A stretch of DNA of 64,000 nt from CBDCFV01 sp965203835. GTDB lineage: Bacteria; Chloroflexota; Dehalococcoidia; Lucifugimonadales; UBA3495. The stretch's first letter is position 1; every line of letters begins with the position of its first letter. The position numbers and the translations under genes are program-made. This document shows positions 43,115-53,200 of this stretch, in pieces. The DNA lies in the NCBI GenBank assembly GCA_965203835.1, contig OZ241919.1:62001-126000 (forward strand), in the 5' to 3' direction. Below the pieces are notes generated by a model, which saw only the letters and a list, made by a program, of their open reading frames with translations, did no database searches and had not been told where the DNA came from.

Positions 43115-43744
43115 TTACGCTGCCACGGACTTCCCGGTGCGCCTTATTTGCAGCAGCCCCATAGGCCCCCCGGGTACACCACCCTTCAACATCAATAAGT
43201 TTCTCTCTTCGTCAACCCTGATTACCTTGAGCCCCTTGGCGGTAATCCTGCGGTTGCCCATGTGGCCGGCCATCTTCATTCCCTTGAACACTTTGCCCGG
43301 CGTGGTGCCGCCGCCGATGGAGCCCGGGGCGCGGGAACGGTCCGATTGACCGTGGGTGCGGGGACCTCCGCCGAATCCATACCTCTTCATCGTGCCTGCA
43401 AAGCCGCGGCCTTTGGAACGGCCAATCACGTCTACAATGTCGCCGGGTTGGAACATGCCCACCGAAATGCTCTGTCCCACCTGGAACTCGTTAACGTCGT
43501 CGGCTTTCACTTCCCGCAGGTAGCGGCAGGCCTGCATGTCTTTCATGTGGCCGCGCATGGGCTTGTTGGGGCGTTTCAGGGCACCGAAACCCAGTTGGAC
43601 CGCTTCGTAGCCGTCGCGCTCCACGGTTTTGATCTGGGTAACGAAACAGGGGCCGGCTTCGATGACCGTAACCGGCGCCATGGTGCCATCTTCAAGGAAG
43701 ACCTGGCTCATGCCAATTTTTCTGCCAAGGAATGATTGCAGCAT
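43115..43744 (-). CDS. rplC: 50S ribosomal protein L3
   Basis: This 209-residue protein is L3, with MLQSFLGRKIGMSQVFLEDG, VIGRSKGRGFAGTMKRYGFG and GSIGGGTTPGKVFKGMKMAG, MGNRRIT. It is one of the first proteins to bind 23S rRNA. Confidence 0.96.
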   Translation of the reverse strand: MLQSFLGRKIGMSQVFLEDGTMAPVTVIEAGPCFVTQIKTVERDGYEAVQLGFGALKRPNKPMRGHMKDMQACRYLREVKADDVNEFQVGQSISVGMFQPGDIVDVIGRSKGRGFAGTMKRYGFGGGPRTHGQSDRSRAPGSIGGGTTPGKVFKGMKMAGHMGNRRITAKGLKVIRVDEERNLLMLKGGVPGGPMGLLQIRRTGKSVAA

Positions 43745-43791
43745 TGTCGTAACCGTCTGGACTAAGACTTGCCCGATTGAATTTTAACCCG

Positions 43792-44103
43792 CTAGAGCTT
43801 GATCGAAATATCCACGCCTGCCGGCAGATTGAGCCGGGTCAGCGAGTCTATCGTCTTGGATGTTGGTTCGAGAATATCAATCAGGCGCTTGTGGGTGCGA
43901 ATCTCGAAATGCTCCCGCGAGTCCTTGTCAACGTGCGGGCTTCGAATCACGCAGAACCGTCTGATGTGGGTGGGCAACGGCACCGGACCGGCCACCCGCG
44001 CCCCTGTCCGCTCCGCGGTTTCCACTATCTGGCCCGCGGACAGATCAAGCATTTTATGGTCGAAGGCCTTGAGCGTTATCCTTACTTTTTGCCTGGTTAC
44101 CAT
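43792..44103 (-). CDS. rpsJ: 30S ribosomal protein S10
   Basis: This 103-residue protein is S10/NusE, with QKVRITLKAFDHKMLDLSAG, GPVPLPTHIRRFCVIRSPHV and DKDSREHFEIRTHKRLIDIL. It also works in antitermination. It follows fusA directly; the tuf gene usually found here is absent. Confidence 0.96.
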   Translation of the reverse strand: MVTRQKVRITLKAFDHKMLDLSAGQIVETAERTGARVAGPVPLPTHIRRFCVIRSPHVDKDSREHFEIRTHKRLIDILEPTSKTIDSLTRLNLPAGVDISIKL

Positions 44104-44130
44104 AATCCTCTTTCGCTATCTGAGCATGGG

Positions 44131-46224
44131 TTACACCCTGCGCAGCAGGGTATTCAACACGTTGTCTGAAACCGGCTCGTAGTGGCGGAACTCCATCGTA
44201 AAGACCGCCCTGCCGCGAGTGATGGAGCGCAGGGCGGTGGTATACGAGAACGTTTCTCCCAAGGGAAGCAACGCCCTCACCACTTGCGTATCATCCTGCC
44301 CTTCTATGTTTCGAATCTGGGCCCGGCGTGTCCCCAAGTCACCCAGCACCTCGCTGAGATGCTCCCCAGGCGTGACCACTTCCATGTCGACTATCGGCTC
44401 CAGCAACACCGGCCTGCCCTTGGGGACTCCCTCGCGTATGGCCAGCATACCGGCGCTCCGGAAGGCCATTTCCGAGGAGTCCACCGGATGGTAGCTACCG
44501 TCGGTCAGGGCCACTTTCACGTCCACCAAAGGGAAACCTGCCAGTGGGCCGTTGTCCAGCGCCTGCCGCACGCCCCGCTCCACAGCCGGGATGTACTCCC
44601 TGGGAATGGCCCCCCCGACCACCGCGTTTTCAAACACGATGCCCGCTCCCCGCTCCAACGGCTCGAGTTGCAGCCAGACATGGCCGAACTGGCCGTGACC
44701 GCCGGTCTGGCGTACGAAACGCCCCTCGATTTCCACCGGTTGGGTGATAGTCTCGCGGTAAGACACCCTGGGTTGACCCACGTGGGCCTCAACGGCGAAC
44801 TCCCGCTTCATCCGGTCCACCAGGACCTCCAAGTGAAGCTCCCCCATGCCTGACATGACCGTCTGGCCGGTCTCTTCGTTGAAGGTAACCTCGAAGGTCG
44901 GGTCCTCGTCCGCCAGCTTGCGCAATGCTTGTGCCAAGCGGTCCTGGTCGGCCCGCGTCATGGGTTCAATCGCGACCGATACCACCGGCAGGGGGAATTG
45001 GGGAGGCTCCAGTATCACAGGGTCCGACATCACGCTGATGGTGTCGCCGGTGAATGTGTCCTTCAATCCAACCGCCGCGCAAATGTTGCCTGCGCCAACA
45101 GTCTCCAATTCCTCGCGGTGGTTGGCGTGCATCTGCAACAGGCGGCCCATGCGTTCCCGCTGTCCCTTGGACACGTTGAACACCGTCTGCCCAGTGTGGG
45201 CTTGGCCGGAGTAAACGCGAAGGAACACCAAACGTCCAACATAGGGGTCGGTTGCAACTTTGAATGCCAGGGCGGCAAGAGGTTCGTCTTCGTCAGGGCT
45301 GCGGAATTCTACTGCATCGGTGTCCGGGTGCAATCCTTCCACCGGAGGAACATCTGCGGGAGATGGCAGGTAATCGGTGACGGCGTCCATCAAAGGGTGT
45401 ATTCCCTTGTTGGAGATGGCGCTGCCGCACAGCACCGGGACTAGCTGCCGGGCCAGGGTTGCCTTGCGAAGCGCTTTGCGCAGATCGTCCTCCGACAGGA
45501 CATCGCCTTCCAAGTACCTTATCAGGAGAGCTTCATCGGTCTCTACGATCTTCTCCACCATCTCCTGCCGGTAACTTTCGAAGTCCTCCTCGCACTCGGA
45601 AGGGATAGGGACTAACTCCGGAGGGTCAGAATCGTTGCGCCGGGCGCCGTTGCTATGACCATTGGGATATACCATCGCCTGCCCGGTAATAAGGTCGACC
45701 ATGCCCCGGAACTGGTCTTCTTCGCCAATGGGCAACTGCACTGCTACCGGGTTAGCCCGCAAACGCCTGCGGACCGATTCGATAGTCCTTTCGTAGTTGG
45801 ACCCCACACGGTCCATCTTGTTCACAAAACAGATGCGGGGGACCTTGTAAGTATCTGCTTGGCGCCACACCGTCTCGGACTGGGACTGTACGCCGGCCAC
45901 GGCGTCCAGGACTACGATCCCCCCGTCCAATACCCGCAGGCTGCGTTCTACTTCGGCGGTAAAGTCTACGTGGCCCGGCGTGTCGATGATGTTGACCCGG
46001 TAATCGCGCCAGTACGCGGTGGTGGCGGCGGCGGTGATGGTGATGCCCCGTTCCCGTTCCTGGGGCATCCAGTCCATGGCGGTGGTCCCTTCGTCAACCT
46101 CACCAACCCGGTGTATCCGTCCCGTGATAAAAAGGGCCCTCTCTGTAACTGTGGTCTTACCCGCGTCAATGTGAGCGATAAAGCCGATGTTACGGATTTT
46201 CTCGATTGGAAAGCTATTCTCCAT
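44131..46224 (-). CDS. fusA: elongation factor G
   Basis: This 697-residue GTPase drives translocation. The G motifs are IAHIDAGKTTVTERAL (P loop), ERERGITITAAATTAYW (switch I), DTPGHVDFTAEVERSLR (G3) and NKMDRVGSNYE (G4). Domain IV shows RYPVPLVDVK-like GPLAGFPLVDVKVALTDGSY, and the end shows RGRAVFTMEFRHYEPV. The length and motifs fit the main EF-G rather than the paralogue EF-G2. It lies between rpsG and rpsJ. Confidence 0.97.
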   Translation of the reverse strand: MENSFPIEKIRNIGFIAHIDAGKTTVTERALFITGRIHRVGEVDEGTTAMDWMPQERERGITITAAATTAYWRDYRVNIIDTPGHVDFTAEVERSLRVLDGGIVVLDAVAGVQSQSETVWRQADTYKVPRICFVNKMDRVGSNYERTIESVRRRLRANPVAVQLPIGEEDQFRGMVDLITGQAMVYPNGHSNGARRNDSDPPELVPIPSECEEDFESYRQEMVEKIVETDEALLIRYLEGDVLSEDDLRKALRKATLARQLVPVLCGSAISNKGIHPLMDAVTDYLPSPADVPPVEGLHPDTDAVEFRSPDEDEPLAALAFKVATDPYVGRLVFLRVYSGQAHTGQTVFNVSKGQRERMGRLLQMHANHREELETVGAGNICAAVGLKDTFTGDTISVMSDPVILEPPQFPLPVVSVAIEPMTRADQDRLAQALRKLADEDPTFEVTFNEETGQTVMSGMGELHLEVLVDRMKREFAVEAHVGQPRVSYRETITQPVEIEGRFVRQTGGHGQFGHVWLQLEPLERGAGIVFENAVVGGAIPREYIPAVERGVRQALDNGPLAGFPLVDVKVALTDGSYHPVDSSEMAFRSAGMLAIREGVPKGRPVLLEPIVDMEVVTPGEHLSEVLGDLGTRRAQIRNIEGQDDTQVVRALLPLGETFSYTTALRSITRGRAVFTMEFRHYEPVSDNVLNTLLRRV

Positions 46225-46260
46225 GATAGTGTGTCACCGCGGGCAGACCAGGGGAGAAGT

Positions 46261-46731
46261 CTACCGTCGATAATGGACGAAGGCTCGATTCGCCTCCGCC
46301 ATACGGTGCAACTCCTCCTTGCGGCGGACGGCGGAACCTTCGCCTCTTGCCGCTTCCATAAGCTCCTGCGCCAGTCCCTGGCGCATCGGTATCCCTTTTC
46401 TGGACCTGGCCCCGCGAATCAGCCAGCGAATCGCCAAGGCCTCGCTCCTGCTGGACCGGAGTTCCGTGGGTACTTGGTATGTCGCGCCGCCTACCCTCTT
46501 GGGCCTGACTTCCACGATGGGAGTAGCGTTCCTCATTGCTTGTTGGAACACCTCCAACGGCTCCCGGTTGGACTGGTCCTTGATAATATCGAAGGCGTTA
46601 TACAGAATCCGTTGGGCCGTCGTCTTCTTCCCTTTCTGCATGACGTTGTTGATGAACTTCGCCAGCTCGAGGTTGTTGTAAACGGGGTCCGGCGGTATGA
46701 TCCGGCGCTCTGCTCGCCTTCTCCTCGACAT
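46261..46731 (-). CDS. rpsG: 30S ribosomal protein S7
   Basis: This 156-residue protein is S7, with MSRRRRAERRIIPPDPVYNN, LELAKFINNVMQKGKKTTAQ and RVGGATYQVPTELRSSRSEA. ATG 46731 has GAGG six bases upstream. It organises the 3' major domain of 16S rRNA. Confidence 0.96.
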   Translation of the reverse strand: MSRRRRAERRIIPPDPVYNNLELAKFINNVMQKGKKTTAQRILYNAFDIIKDQSNREPLEVFQQAMRNATPIVEVRPKRVGGATYQVPTELRSSRSEALAIRWLIRGARSRKGIPMRQGLAQELMEAARGEGSAVRRKEELHRMAEANRAFVHYRR

Positions 46732-46806
46732 AGGTTGCCTCACCTTCCATTAGGTTTCGCAAAAATAAAAGCCGGTCTTGGACCAAGCTCGTGGACTACG
46801 ACAGGC

Positions 46807-47226
<420 letters not shown>

Positions 47227-47264
47227 AACAAAATCCCCGCTCGTTTTCGTAACAGCGGCTTGCT

Positions 47265-47293
47265 ACTCTACCAACCTCGGATGCGGATGTCAA
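47265..47293 (-). promoter_or_regulatory. promoter of the str/ribosomal supercluster
   Basis: On the minus strand TTGACA (47293-47288), a 17-bp spacer and TAGAGT (47270-47265) lie about 40 bp before rpsL. A TATAAT near 47346 on the plus strand may serve the divergent ATPase gene, but its -35 is poor. Confidence 0.6.
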
Positions 47294-47418
47294 TACAAAA
47301 ATCCGTCTTGACGCGCCAGAGTCAAACAATGACGCCATCTCGCCTTTATAATGGATGGCTAGTAACTGTCAGGGTCTGCTGTTAACGAGATCAATGCACT
47401 ATAGAGGGCTATCGTCCT

Positions 47419-48588
47419 ATGATCCCTGCTTCGATGATCGAGTCCATTCACATTCGCGGCTTCCGGTCTTTGGCGGATGTAGAACTTTCCAACCTTCCCC
47501 AAGCAGCGGTATTGATTGGAGCCAACGGGTCCGGCAAGTCCAACTTCATCAGGTTTTTCGATATGTTGAGTTGGATGCTGCGCTCCCGTCAACTCGGGGA
47601 GTTTGTCACCAGGCATGGGGGCGCGGACGACCAACTCTTTGGAGGTAATGTCCGCACACCTCGCATGGAAGCCGAGATCAGGATGAGAACGGAACGCGGG
47701 CAGAATGACTATCGCTTCGCACTGTCCTATGCCCATCCTGACCGCTTCTTCTTCACAGAAGAAGCCTTCCGTTTTAGCAGTTCAGACCTTCCAACGGAGG
47801 CTCAATGGCAATACCTCGAGAGCGGCCATCGTGAAGCAAGGATAGTGGAAGTCGCGCAGTCCCGACCAAACCCTTTTGTCGATCTCCGTTATTTGGTCAA
47901 TCCCATTCCTCCCGTCAATCCTGCCACGGCCTCGGTCATCGTAAACCTATTGCGTAACTGCTCTGTCTATCAATTCCATGACACATCCGACAGTTCCAGC
48001 TTTAAAGGCAGTTGGGACATGACCGAAAATCACCAACTCCGAAGTCATGGCGGAAATTTGGCGGCCGTGCTGTACCGCTTGGAGCAACGAGATGTCCGAA
48101 GATACGAACTGATCTGTAAACAGATCGCGCGTATACTGCCCGGGTTTGACCGTTTCGCGATCGAACCTGACTATGGCAAAGTCTTATTGAGGTGGAAAGC
48201 CAAGTGGACAGACAAAACCTTCGGCGCGCATATCACCTCCGACGGCTCACTACGGTTCTTTGCGCTGGTGACGCTGCTTAATCTTCCACCCGAAATGCTC
48301 CCAGACGTAATTCTGCTGGACGAGCCGGAACTCGGTCTGCATCCCGCAGCCGTCGCTTTAGTCGGCGGAATGATAAAGTCCATGTCTGCGGAGCGGCAGA
48401 TTATCGTGGCAACTCAATCGCCTCTCCTGGTGGATGCGTTTGACCTTGACGATATTTTCGTGCTGGACCTTGAGGATGGAAAAACAAAATGCCGCAAGCT
48501 CAACGCGGACGATTACAGGGTGTGGCTTGAAGACGGCTACCCTACCGGGCAGCTATGGTGTAAGAACCTGTTCGGAGGCCGCCCTTGA
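47419..48588 (+). CDS. AAA ATPase of the RecF/OLD-like type (AAA_21), defence-like
   Basis: This 389-residue ABC-type ATPase starts IESIHIRGFRSLADVELSNL and has Walker A LIGANGSGKSNFIRFFD near residue 35, a signature-like TSDGSLRFFAL, Walker B PDVILLDEPELGLHPAAVAL and the H-loop region IIVATQSPLLVDAF. This layout matches the COG4637-type predicted ATPases. Its stop overlaps the start of a DUF4276 gene by four bases, so the two are translationally coupled. ATPase + TOPRIM-like pairs act as abortive-infection systems (PARIS, Gabija and OLD-like types). The role here is inferred from the pairing. ATG 47419 or 47434 may be the start. Confidence 0.8.
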   Translation: MIPASMIESIHIRGFRSLADVELSNLPQAAVLIGANGSGKSNFIRFFDMLSWMLRSRQLGEFVTRHGGADDQLFGGNVRTPRMEAEIRMRTERGQNDYRFALSYAHPDRFFFTEEAFRFSSSDLPTEAQWQYLESGHREARIVEVAQSRPNPFVDLRYLVNPIPPVNPATASVIVNLLRNCSVYQFHDTSDSSSFKGSWDMTENHQLRSHGGNLAAVLYRLEQRDVRRYELICKQIARILPGFDRFAIEPDYGKVLLRWKAKWTDKTFGAHITSDGSLRFFALVTLLNLPPEMLPDVILLDEPELGLHPAAVALVGGMIKSMSAERQIIVATQSPLLVDAFDLDDIFVLDLEDGKTKCRKLNADDYRVWLEDGYPTGQLWCKNLFGGRP

Positions 48589-49199
48589 TTCGGCTGGCCA
48601 TATCAGTCGAAGGCGTCACGGAGGAGGCGTTTGTCAATTACATTCTCGCGGCGCACCTGCGGGCAAGAGAAGTAGAACCATATCCGATACCACTTGACGG
48701 CAACATAACAGTGGAACGATTGGCTTCGGAAATGGCAAAACTTGTTTGGAACTTTGACCATGTTACTTCGTTGGTGGATTTCTATGGCTTCCGTGATAAG
48801 GGTAATGTGACTCGCCGTGAGTTGGAGCAGGCCATTTTCGAAACGATTGACCGCAGTATAGGCCGTACTTGGGACCAGTCGCGGGCATTCCCATACATCC
48901 AACAGTACGAGTTCGAAGGTCTGTTGTTTTCGGACGTAAGTGCCTTTGCGACAATCCCCGACGTATCAGACAGCCATGTAGAAGCACTGCGGGGAATTCG
49001 TTCAAACTTCCAGACTCCAGAAGACATCAACGACAACCCGCACACCGCGCCAAGCAAGCGAATCGAAAGCATAGTCCCCCGGTACCGTAAAGCAACTTTC
49101 GGCTTGGTGGTTGCCTCTGAAATAGGACTGGATACCATCCGCGCTGAGTGTCCCCGGTTCAACTCTTGGTTCGAGCGGTTGGAGTCTCTTGGAGAGTGA
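48585..49199 (+). CDS. DUF4276 (TOPRIM-like) partner of the ATPase
   Basis: This 204-residue protein has the DUF4276 landmarks. The N-terminal SVEGVTEEAFVNYIL holds the acidic EGxTE loop. Next come TSLVDFYGFRD, FPYIQQYEFEGLLFSDVSAF and the late INDNPHTAPSKRIESIVPRY. The EG...D layout suggests a TOPRIM-type metal site, as in OLD and AriB-like effectors that cut nucleic acids. The start is TTG 48585 with GGAGG six bases upstream, in the TTGA overlap with the ATPase stop. No other defence gene is adjacent. Confidence 0.8.
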   Translation: MIRLAISVEGVTEEAFVNYILAAHLRAREVEPYPIPLDGNITVERLASEMAKLVWNFDHVTSLVDFYGFRDKGNVTRRELEQAIFETIDRSIGRTWDQSRAFPYIQQYEFEGLLFSDVSAFATIPDVSDSHVEALRGIRSNFQTPEDINDNPHTAPSKRIESIVPRYRKATFGLVVASEIGLDTIRAECPRFNSWFERLESLGE

Positions 49200-49241
49200 C
49201 TCGTCCAAAGTTAGCTTCCGACAAGAACACCTCACTCCAGG

Positions 49242-49270
49242 TTGACAACCATTGCCACGCTCAATACAGT
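49242..49270 (+). promoter_or_regulatory. promoter upstream of cbiE
   Basis: TTGACA (49242-49247), a 17-bp spacer and TACAGT (49265-49270) lie about 70 bp before cbiE. Confidence 0.5.
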
Positions 49271-49340
49271 AATCGCGTAATTGGGACAACAGACACCCAT
49301 CCATATTTAGACATATTAGAATCACCAGCCTTTCAACACT

Positions 49341-50030
49341 ATGCCAAATAACCAAAACAACATCTCCATGTCGGTGGTGGCGGTAGGCCCCGGCGACCCC
49401 GACTTGATAACCCTGAAGGGCCGCGAAGAACTGCGGAAAGCCGATCTGGTGGTGGGCTTCAAGACGGTGCTGAACGTCGTCGAGCCCTGGCTGGACCATG
49501 CCGAGGTACGGCCTATGGCCTACCGCGACCAGGAAGAAGTGCTGGAATACACGGCCTCTCAGGCCAGGGAAGGGCGCCGTTGCGTTCTGTGTTGCTGGGG
49601 CGACCTGAACTTCTCGGCCAGGGAGTTGCTGGCAAGAGCCGCCCGCAGGGTTGATCATCTGGAACTCTTCCCTGCCATAAGCTCCGTGCAGGTTGCTTGC
49701 GCCCGCGCGGGCATCCCCATGGAAGAGTCGGTGTTCATCACCCTCCACCAACGCCAGCAGTCCGGCTCCAAGCTGGAGGAAACTGTCCATTACCTCAATG
49801 AAGGCCGCCGGCACGTCATCCTACTGCCCCAACCTTACGACTTCATGCCTCCCGCCATCGCCAGTGGGTTGGTCGAGGAGGGTGTATCCGGCGACCGGAG
49901 AGTGACCGTTTTCCAGCGCCTTACCCTGGATGGAGAGCAGAGTTGGAGCGGGTCACTGGCGGAGTGCGGCAACATCACCGACGAATTCAGCGACCTGTCG
50001 ATCATGGTCATCTTCAAAGAAGAAGCCTGA
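49341..50030 (+). CDS. cbiE: cobalt-precorrin-7 C5-methyltransferase (CbiE)
   Basis: This 229-residue tetrapyrrole methylase of the CbiE/CobL-N type begins SVVAVGPGDPDLITLKGREE, the SAM-binding GxGPGD loop, followed by LRKADLVVGFKTVLNVV. CCWGDLNFSARELLARA and LFPAISSVQVACARAGIPME match the middle. It methylates C5 of the corrin ring in cobalamin synthesis. The CbiT partner (C15 methylation, decarboxylation) is not fused and not seen in the window. The start is ATG 49341 or 49368; neither has a clear ribosome site. Confidence 0.85.
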   Translation: MPNNQNNISMSVVAVGPGDPDLITLKGREELRKADLVVGFKTVLNVVEPWLDHAEVRPMAYRDQEEVLEYTASQAREGRRCVLCCWGDLNFSARELLARAARRVDHLELFPAISSVQVACARAGIPMEESVFITLHQRQQSGSKLEETVHYLNEGRRHVILLPQPYDFMPPAIASGLVEEGVSGDRRVTVFQRLTLDGEQSWSGSLAECGNITDEFSDLSIMVIFKEEA

Positions 50031-50085
50031 CCCAACAGTTTCGTGCCTTCGAGACTATCTCAAAACCTGCCCTGCAACCCCGCTC

Positions 50086-50113
50086 GTCATTCCCGCGCAG
50101 GCGGGAATCCATT
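50086..50113. repeat. palindromic intergenic repeat
   Basis: GTCATTCCCGCGCAGGCGGGAATCCATT lies in the cbiE-cobN gap (50031-50267), given here as its core TTCCCGCGCAGGCGGGAA. It shares arms and flanks with the copies at 43057 and 55922. The rest of the gap shows no gene. Confidence 0.75.
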
Positions 50114-50267
50114 GAACTCCTCTTTTCGCTGGGAATGCTGTTAAACTGTGGTGGCGCAGGCGGCAGGTTCCCCGCTACGCCTACTCTGACCCAGCTACGT
50201 TAGACTAGGGTTCCTGCGAAAACTGAAAGGCCGCTGCCGCGCCCCCAACCTCAGGGAGGAACGACCG

Positions 50268-53200
50268 TTGACTTCTTCCACAAACACTGATCAGCAACGC
50301 CGCACCATGCTCTTCGTCACCACGGCGGACACCGACATTCTGACCGCGGAACGGGCTTTGTCCGGACTACCGGATGAGTTTCCCCAGGTAGTGGCGTTCA
50401 ATCCCGTCAATCTTGCCGATTCCGAGGCGCAGGAGACCTTGCTGCAAGCGGTGGAACATGCGGGAGTGGCAGTGTTGCGCCTCCTGGGCGGCAAGCGGGC
50501 GCTACCCGATCTTTTCGATCCCTTGGTCCGCGCTTGCCAGTCCCAGGGCGTCCCGCTTATCGCCTGTCCTGGCCATCAGGAATGGGACGAAGACCTGGTT
50601 ACCGCGTGCAGCGTTCCGGTTGCCGAGGTTGAGACTGTTTTCGCCTACTTGATGCGGGGCGGCGTCCAGAACCTGCAAAACCTCTTCCTGTTCCTGAGCG
50701 ACACTTACTTCGATACCAGCTACGGCCACGACGCCCCAACTCACCTGCCTTGGGAGGGTTTGTATCACCCCGATGTCGCCGAGGGCACTGGCTTGGACGA
50801 CTATATGCGGCTGCGGTTCACCGACGGCAAGCCCAACGTTGCCGTCCTCTTCTATCGCGCCCACTGGATGAGCGGCAACCTTCAAGCCATAGACAGCCTC
50901 GTGCGTCGGCTTGAAGGGCTGGAGGCCAACGTCCTGCCTATTTTCTCCTACAGTCTCAAACACAACCCCGAAGGGGACGGGCAATCCAACCGGACCTTCA
51001 CCGAGTTCCTGGCAGGGCCGGACGGAACGCCCCGTGTCGATTGCATCATCAACACCATGGGCATGTCTATGAGTGAACTCAGCACGGAAGGGGCAACCAT
51101 TGCCGCCGGGTGGTCGGTGGACTACCTGGACCAACTGGACGTTCCCATGCTCCAAGGCATAGTCAGCACCGGCACCCAAGAGGAGTGGGATGAAAGTTCC
51201 TTGGGCTTGGGCCCCATCGACACCGCCATGAGCGTAGCCCTGCCGGAGTTCGACGGCAGGATCATCTCGGTGCCCATCTCCTTCAAGCAGGAAACCGCCG
51301 CCGCGCAAGACGGGAAACTGGCTGGACGGCTTCAGCGGTACGTGGCCCATGAAGACCGGGTGGACTATTTAGCCCGTCTGGCCATCAAGTGGGCCAAGCT
51401 GCGGGTCAAGCCCAACTCTGAAAAGCGCGTCGCCATTATCCTGAGCAACTACCCCACCAAGGACGCCCGCATCGGCAACGCCGTCGGCCTTGACACCCCG
51501 GCATCGGTGATACGGATTCTTCACGAACTGGAAAGCGCCGGCTATCACGTTGTCGACATCCCGGAAAACGGCGACGACCTCGTCCATCGCATCATCGAAC
51601 GTTGCAGCAACGACCGGGACTACCTTACCGAAGAGCAACTCAGGATGGCGGCGGGCCACGTTACGAGCCAACAGTACAGTGAGTGGTTCCAAGGCTTTCC
51701 GCCCTCCGTCGCGGAAGAGATGACCGAGGCATGGGGCGACCCTCCGGGACAGGTATACCGCAGCAACGGCAGCCTGGCCATCGCCGGCATCGACCTCGGC
51801 AACGTATTCGTGGGTCTTCAGCCTCCCCGGGGGTTCGGTGAGAACCCCATCTCCGTCTATCACAGCCCTGATCTGGCCCCCACTCACCACTACATCGCCT
51901 ATTACCGCTGGATAAAGGATGTGTTCCAAGCCGACGCCATGATTCACGTCGGCAAACACGGTACCCTTGAATGGCTTCCGGGCAAAGGCATCGGGCTGTC
52001 GGCGGCCTGCTATCCTGAAGTGGCCCTGCAGGACCTCCCTTTGTTCTATCCGTTCATTATCAACAATCCCGGTGAAGGCGCGCAGGCCAAGCGGCGCACC
52101 CACGCGACCGTCGTCGATCACCTCATCCCAGCGATGACCACCGCCGACAGCTACGGAGACATCGCCAGGGTCGAGCAGTTGATGGACGAACACTACCAAT
52201 GCCAGACCCTGGACCCAGCCAAGCTGCCCCTGCTGGAGACCCAGATTTGGGAACTGGTGAAGCAGGCTGAGTTGCACCGGGACCTGGATATGGACGAACG
52301 CCCCGAGGATTTCGGCGATTTCATACTTCATATAGACGGCTATCTCTGCGAGTTGAAGGACCTCCAGATCAAAGACGGTCTTCATATCCTGGGAGAAGCT
52401 CCGGAGGGCGAACAACTCGTCGGGCTGCTCTGCGCCCTGACCCGGCTGGACATCAGCGGCATCCCGAGCCTGCGCCGCGCCGTGTCGGAAGCCCTGGGGC
52501 TGGACTACCAGGTCATGCTCTCCGACCCCGCTCAACCCGTCGAAGGCGCGCTTCCCGAAGCAATCGCCCAAGTCACCCAGGATGCCCCGGTGCGTACCTA
52601 CGGCGACCTGCTGGAGGGCGTCGAAGCCATTTGCCGTAGCGCCTACACCCAACTGCTGCAACAAGGGTTCCAACCCGGAGCCGTCGCCCCCGTGGTGCGT
52701 CAACTGCTGGGCCATGAAGACCACCAAACCAACACCGTGCTGGAGTATGTCGCCAACACCATCTACCCGGCCCTGCTCAAGACCCCTGACGAGCTGGGCA
52801 ACCTGTTGCGGGGACTGGAAGGCCGGTTTGTTCCTCCGGGGCCGAGCGGGGCGCCCACTAGGGGCATGGCCAACATCCTGCCCACGGGACGCAATTTTTA
52901 CTCGGTAGACCCCAATACCATCCCGTCGCCCGTGGCTTGGGAGACCGGCAAAGCCCTGTCGGAGGCTCTGTTGGAGAAATACCTCTCCGAAGAAGGCGCC
53001 TACCCGGAGATGGTGGGCATGGTCGTATGGGGAACGTCGGCCATGCGGACCCACGGAGACGACATCGCCCAGATTCTGCACCTTCTGGGTGTGCGGCCCG
53101 TCTGGCAGCCGGAGAGCCGCCGCGTATTGGGACTGGAAGTGATACCCAAGGAGGAGTTGGGGCATCCCCGCATCGACGTCACGGTGCGCATCAGTGGTTT

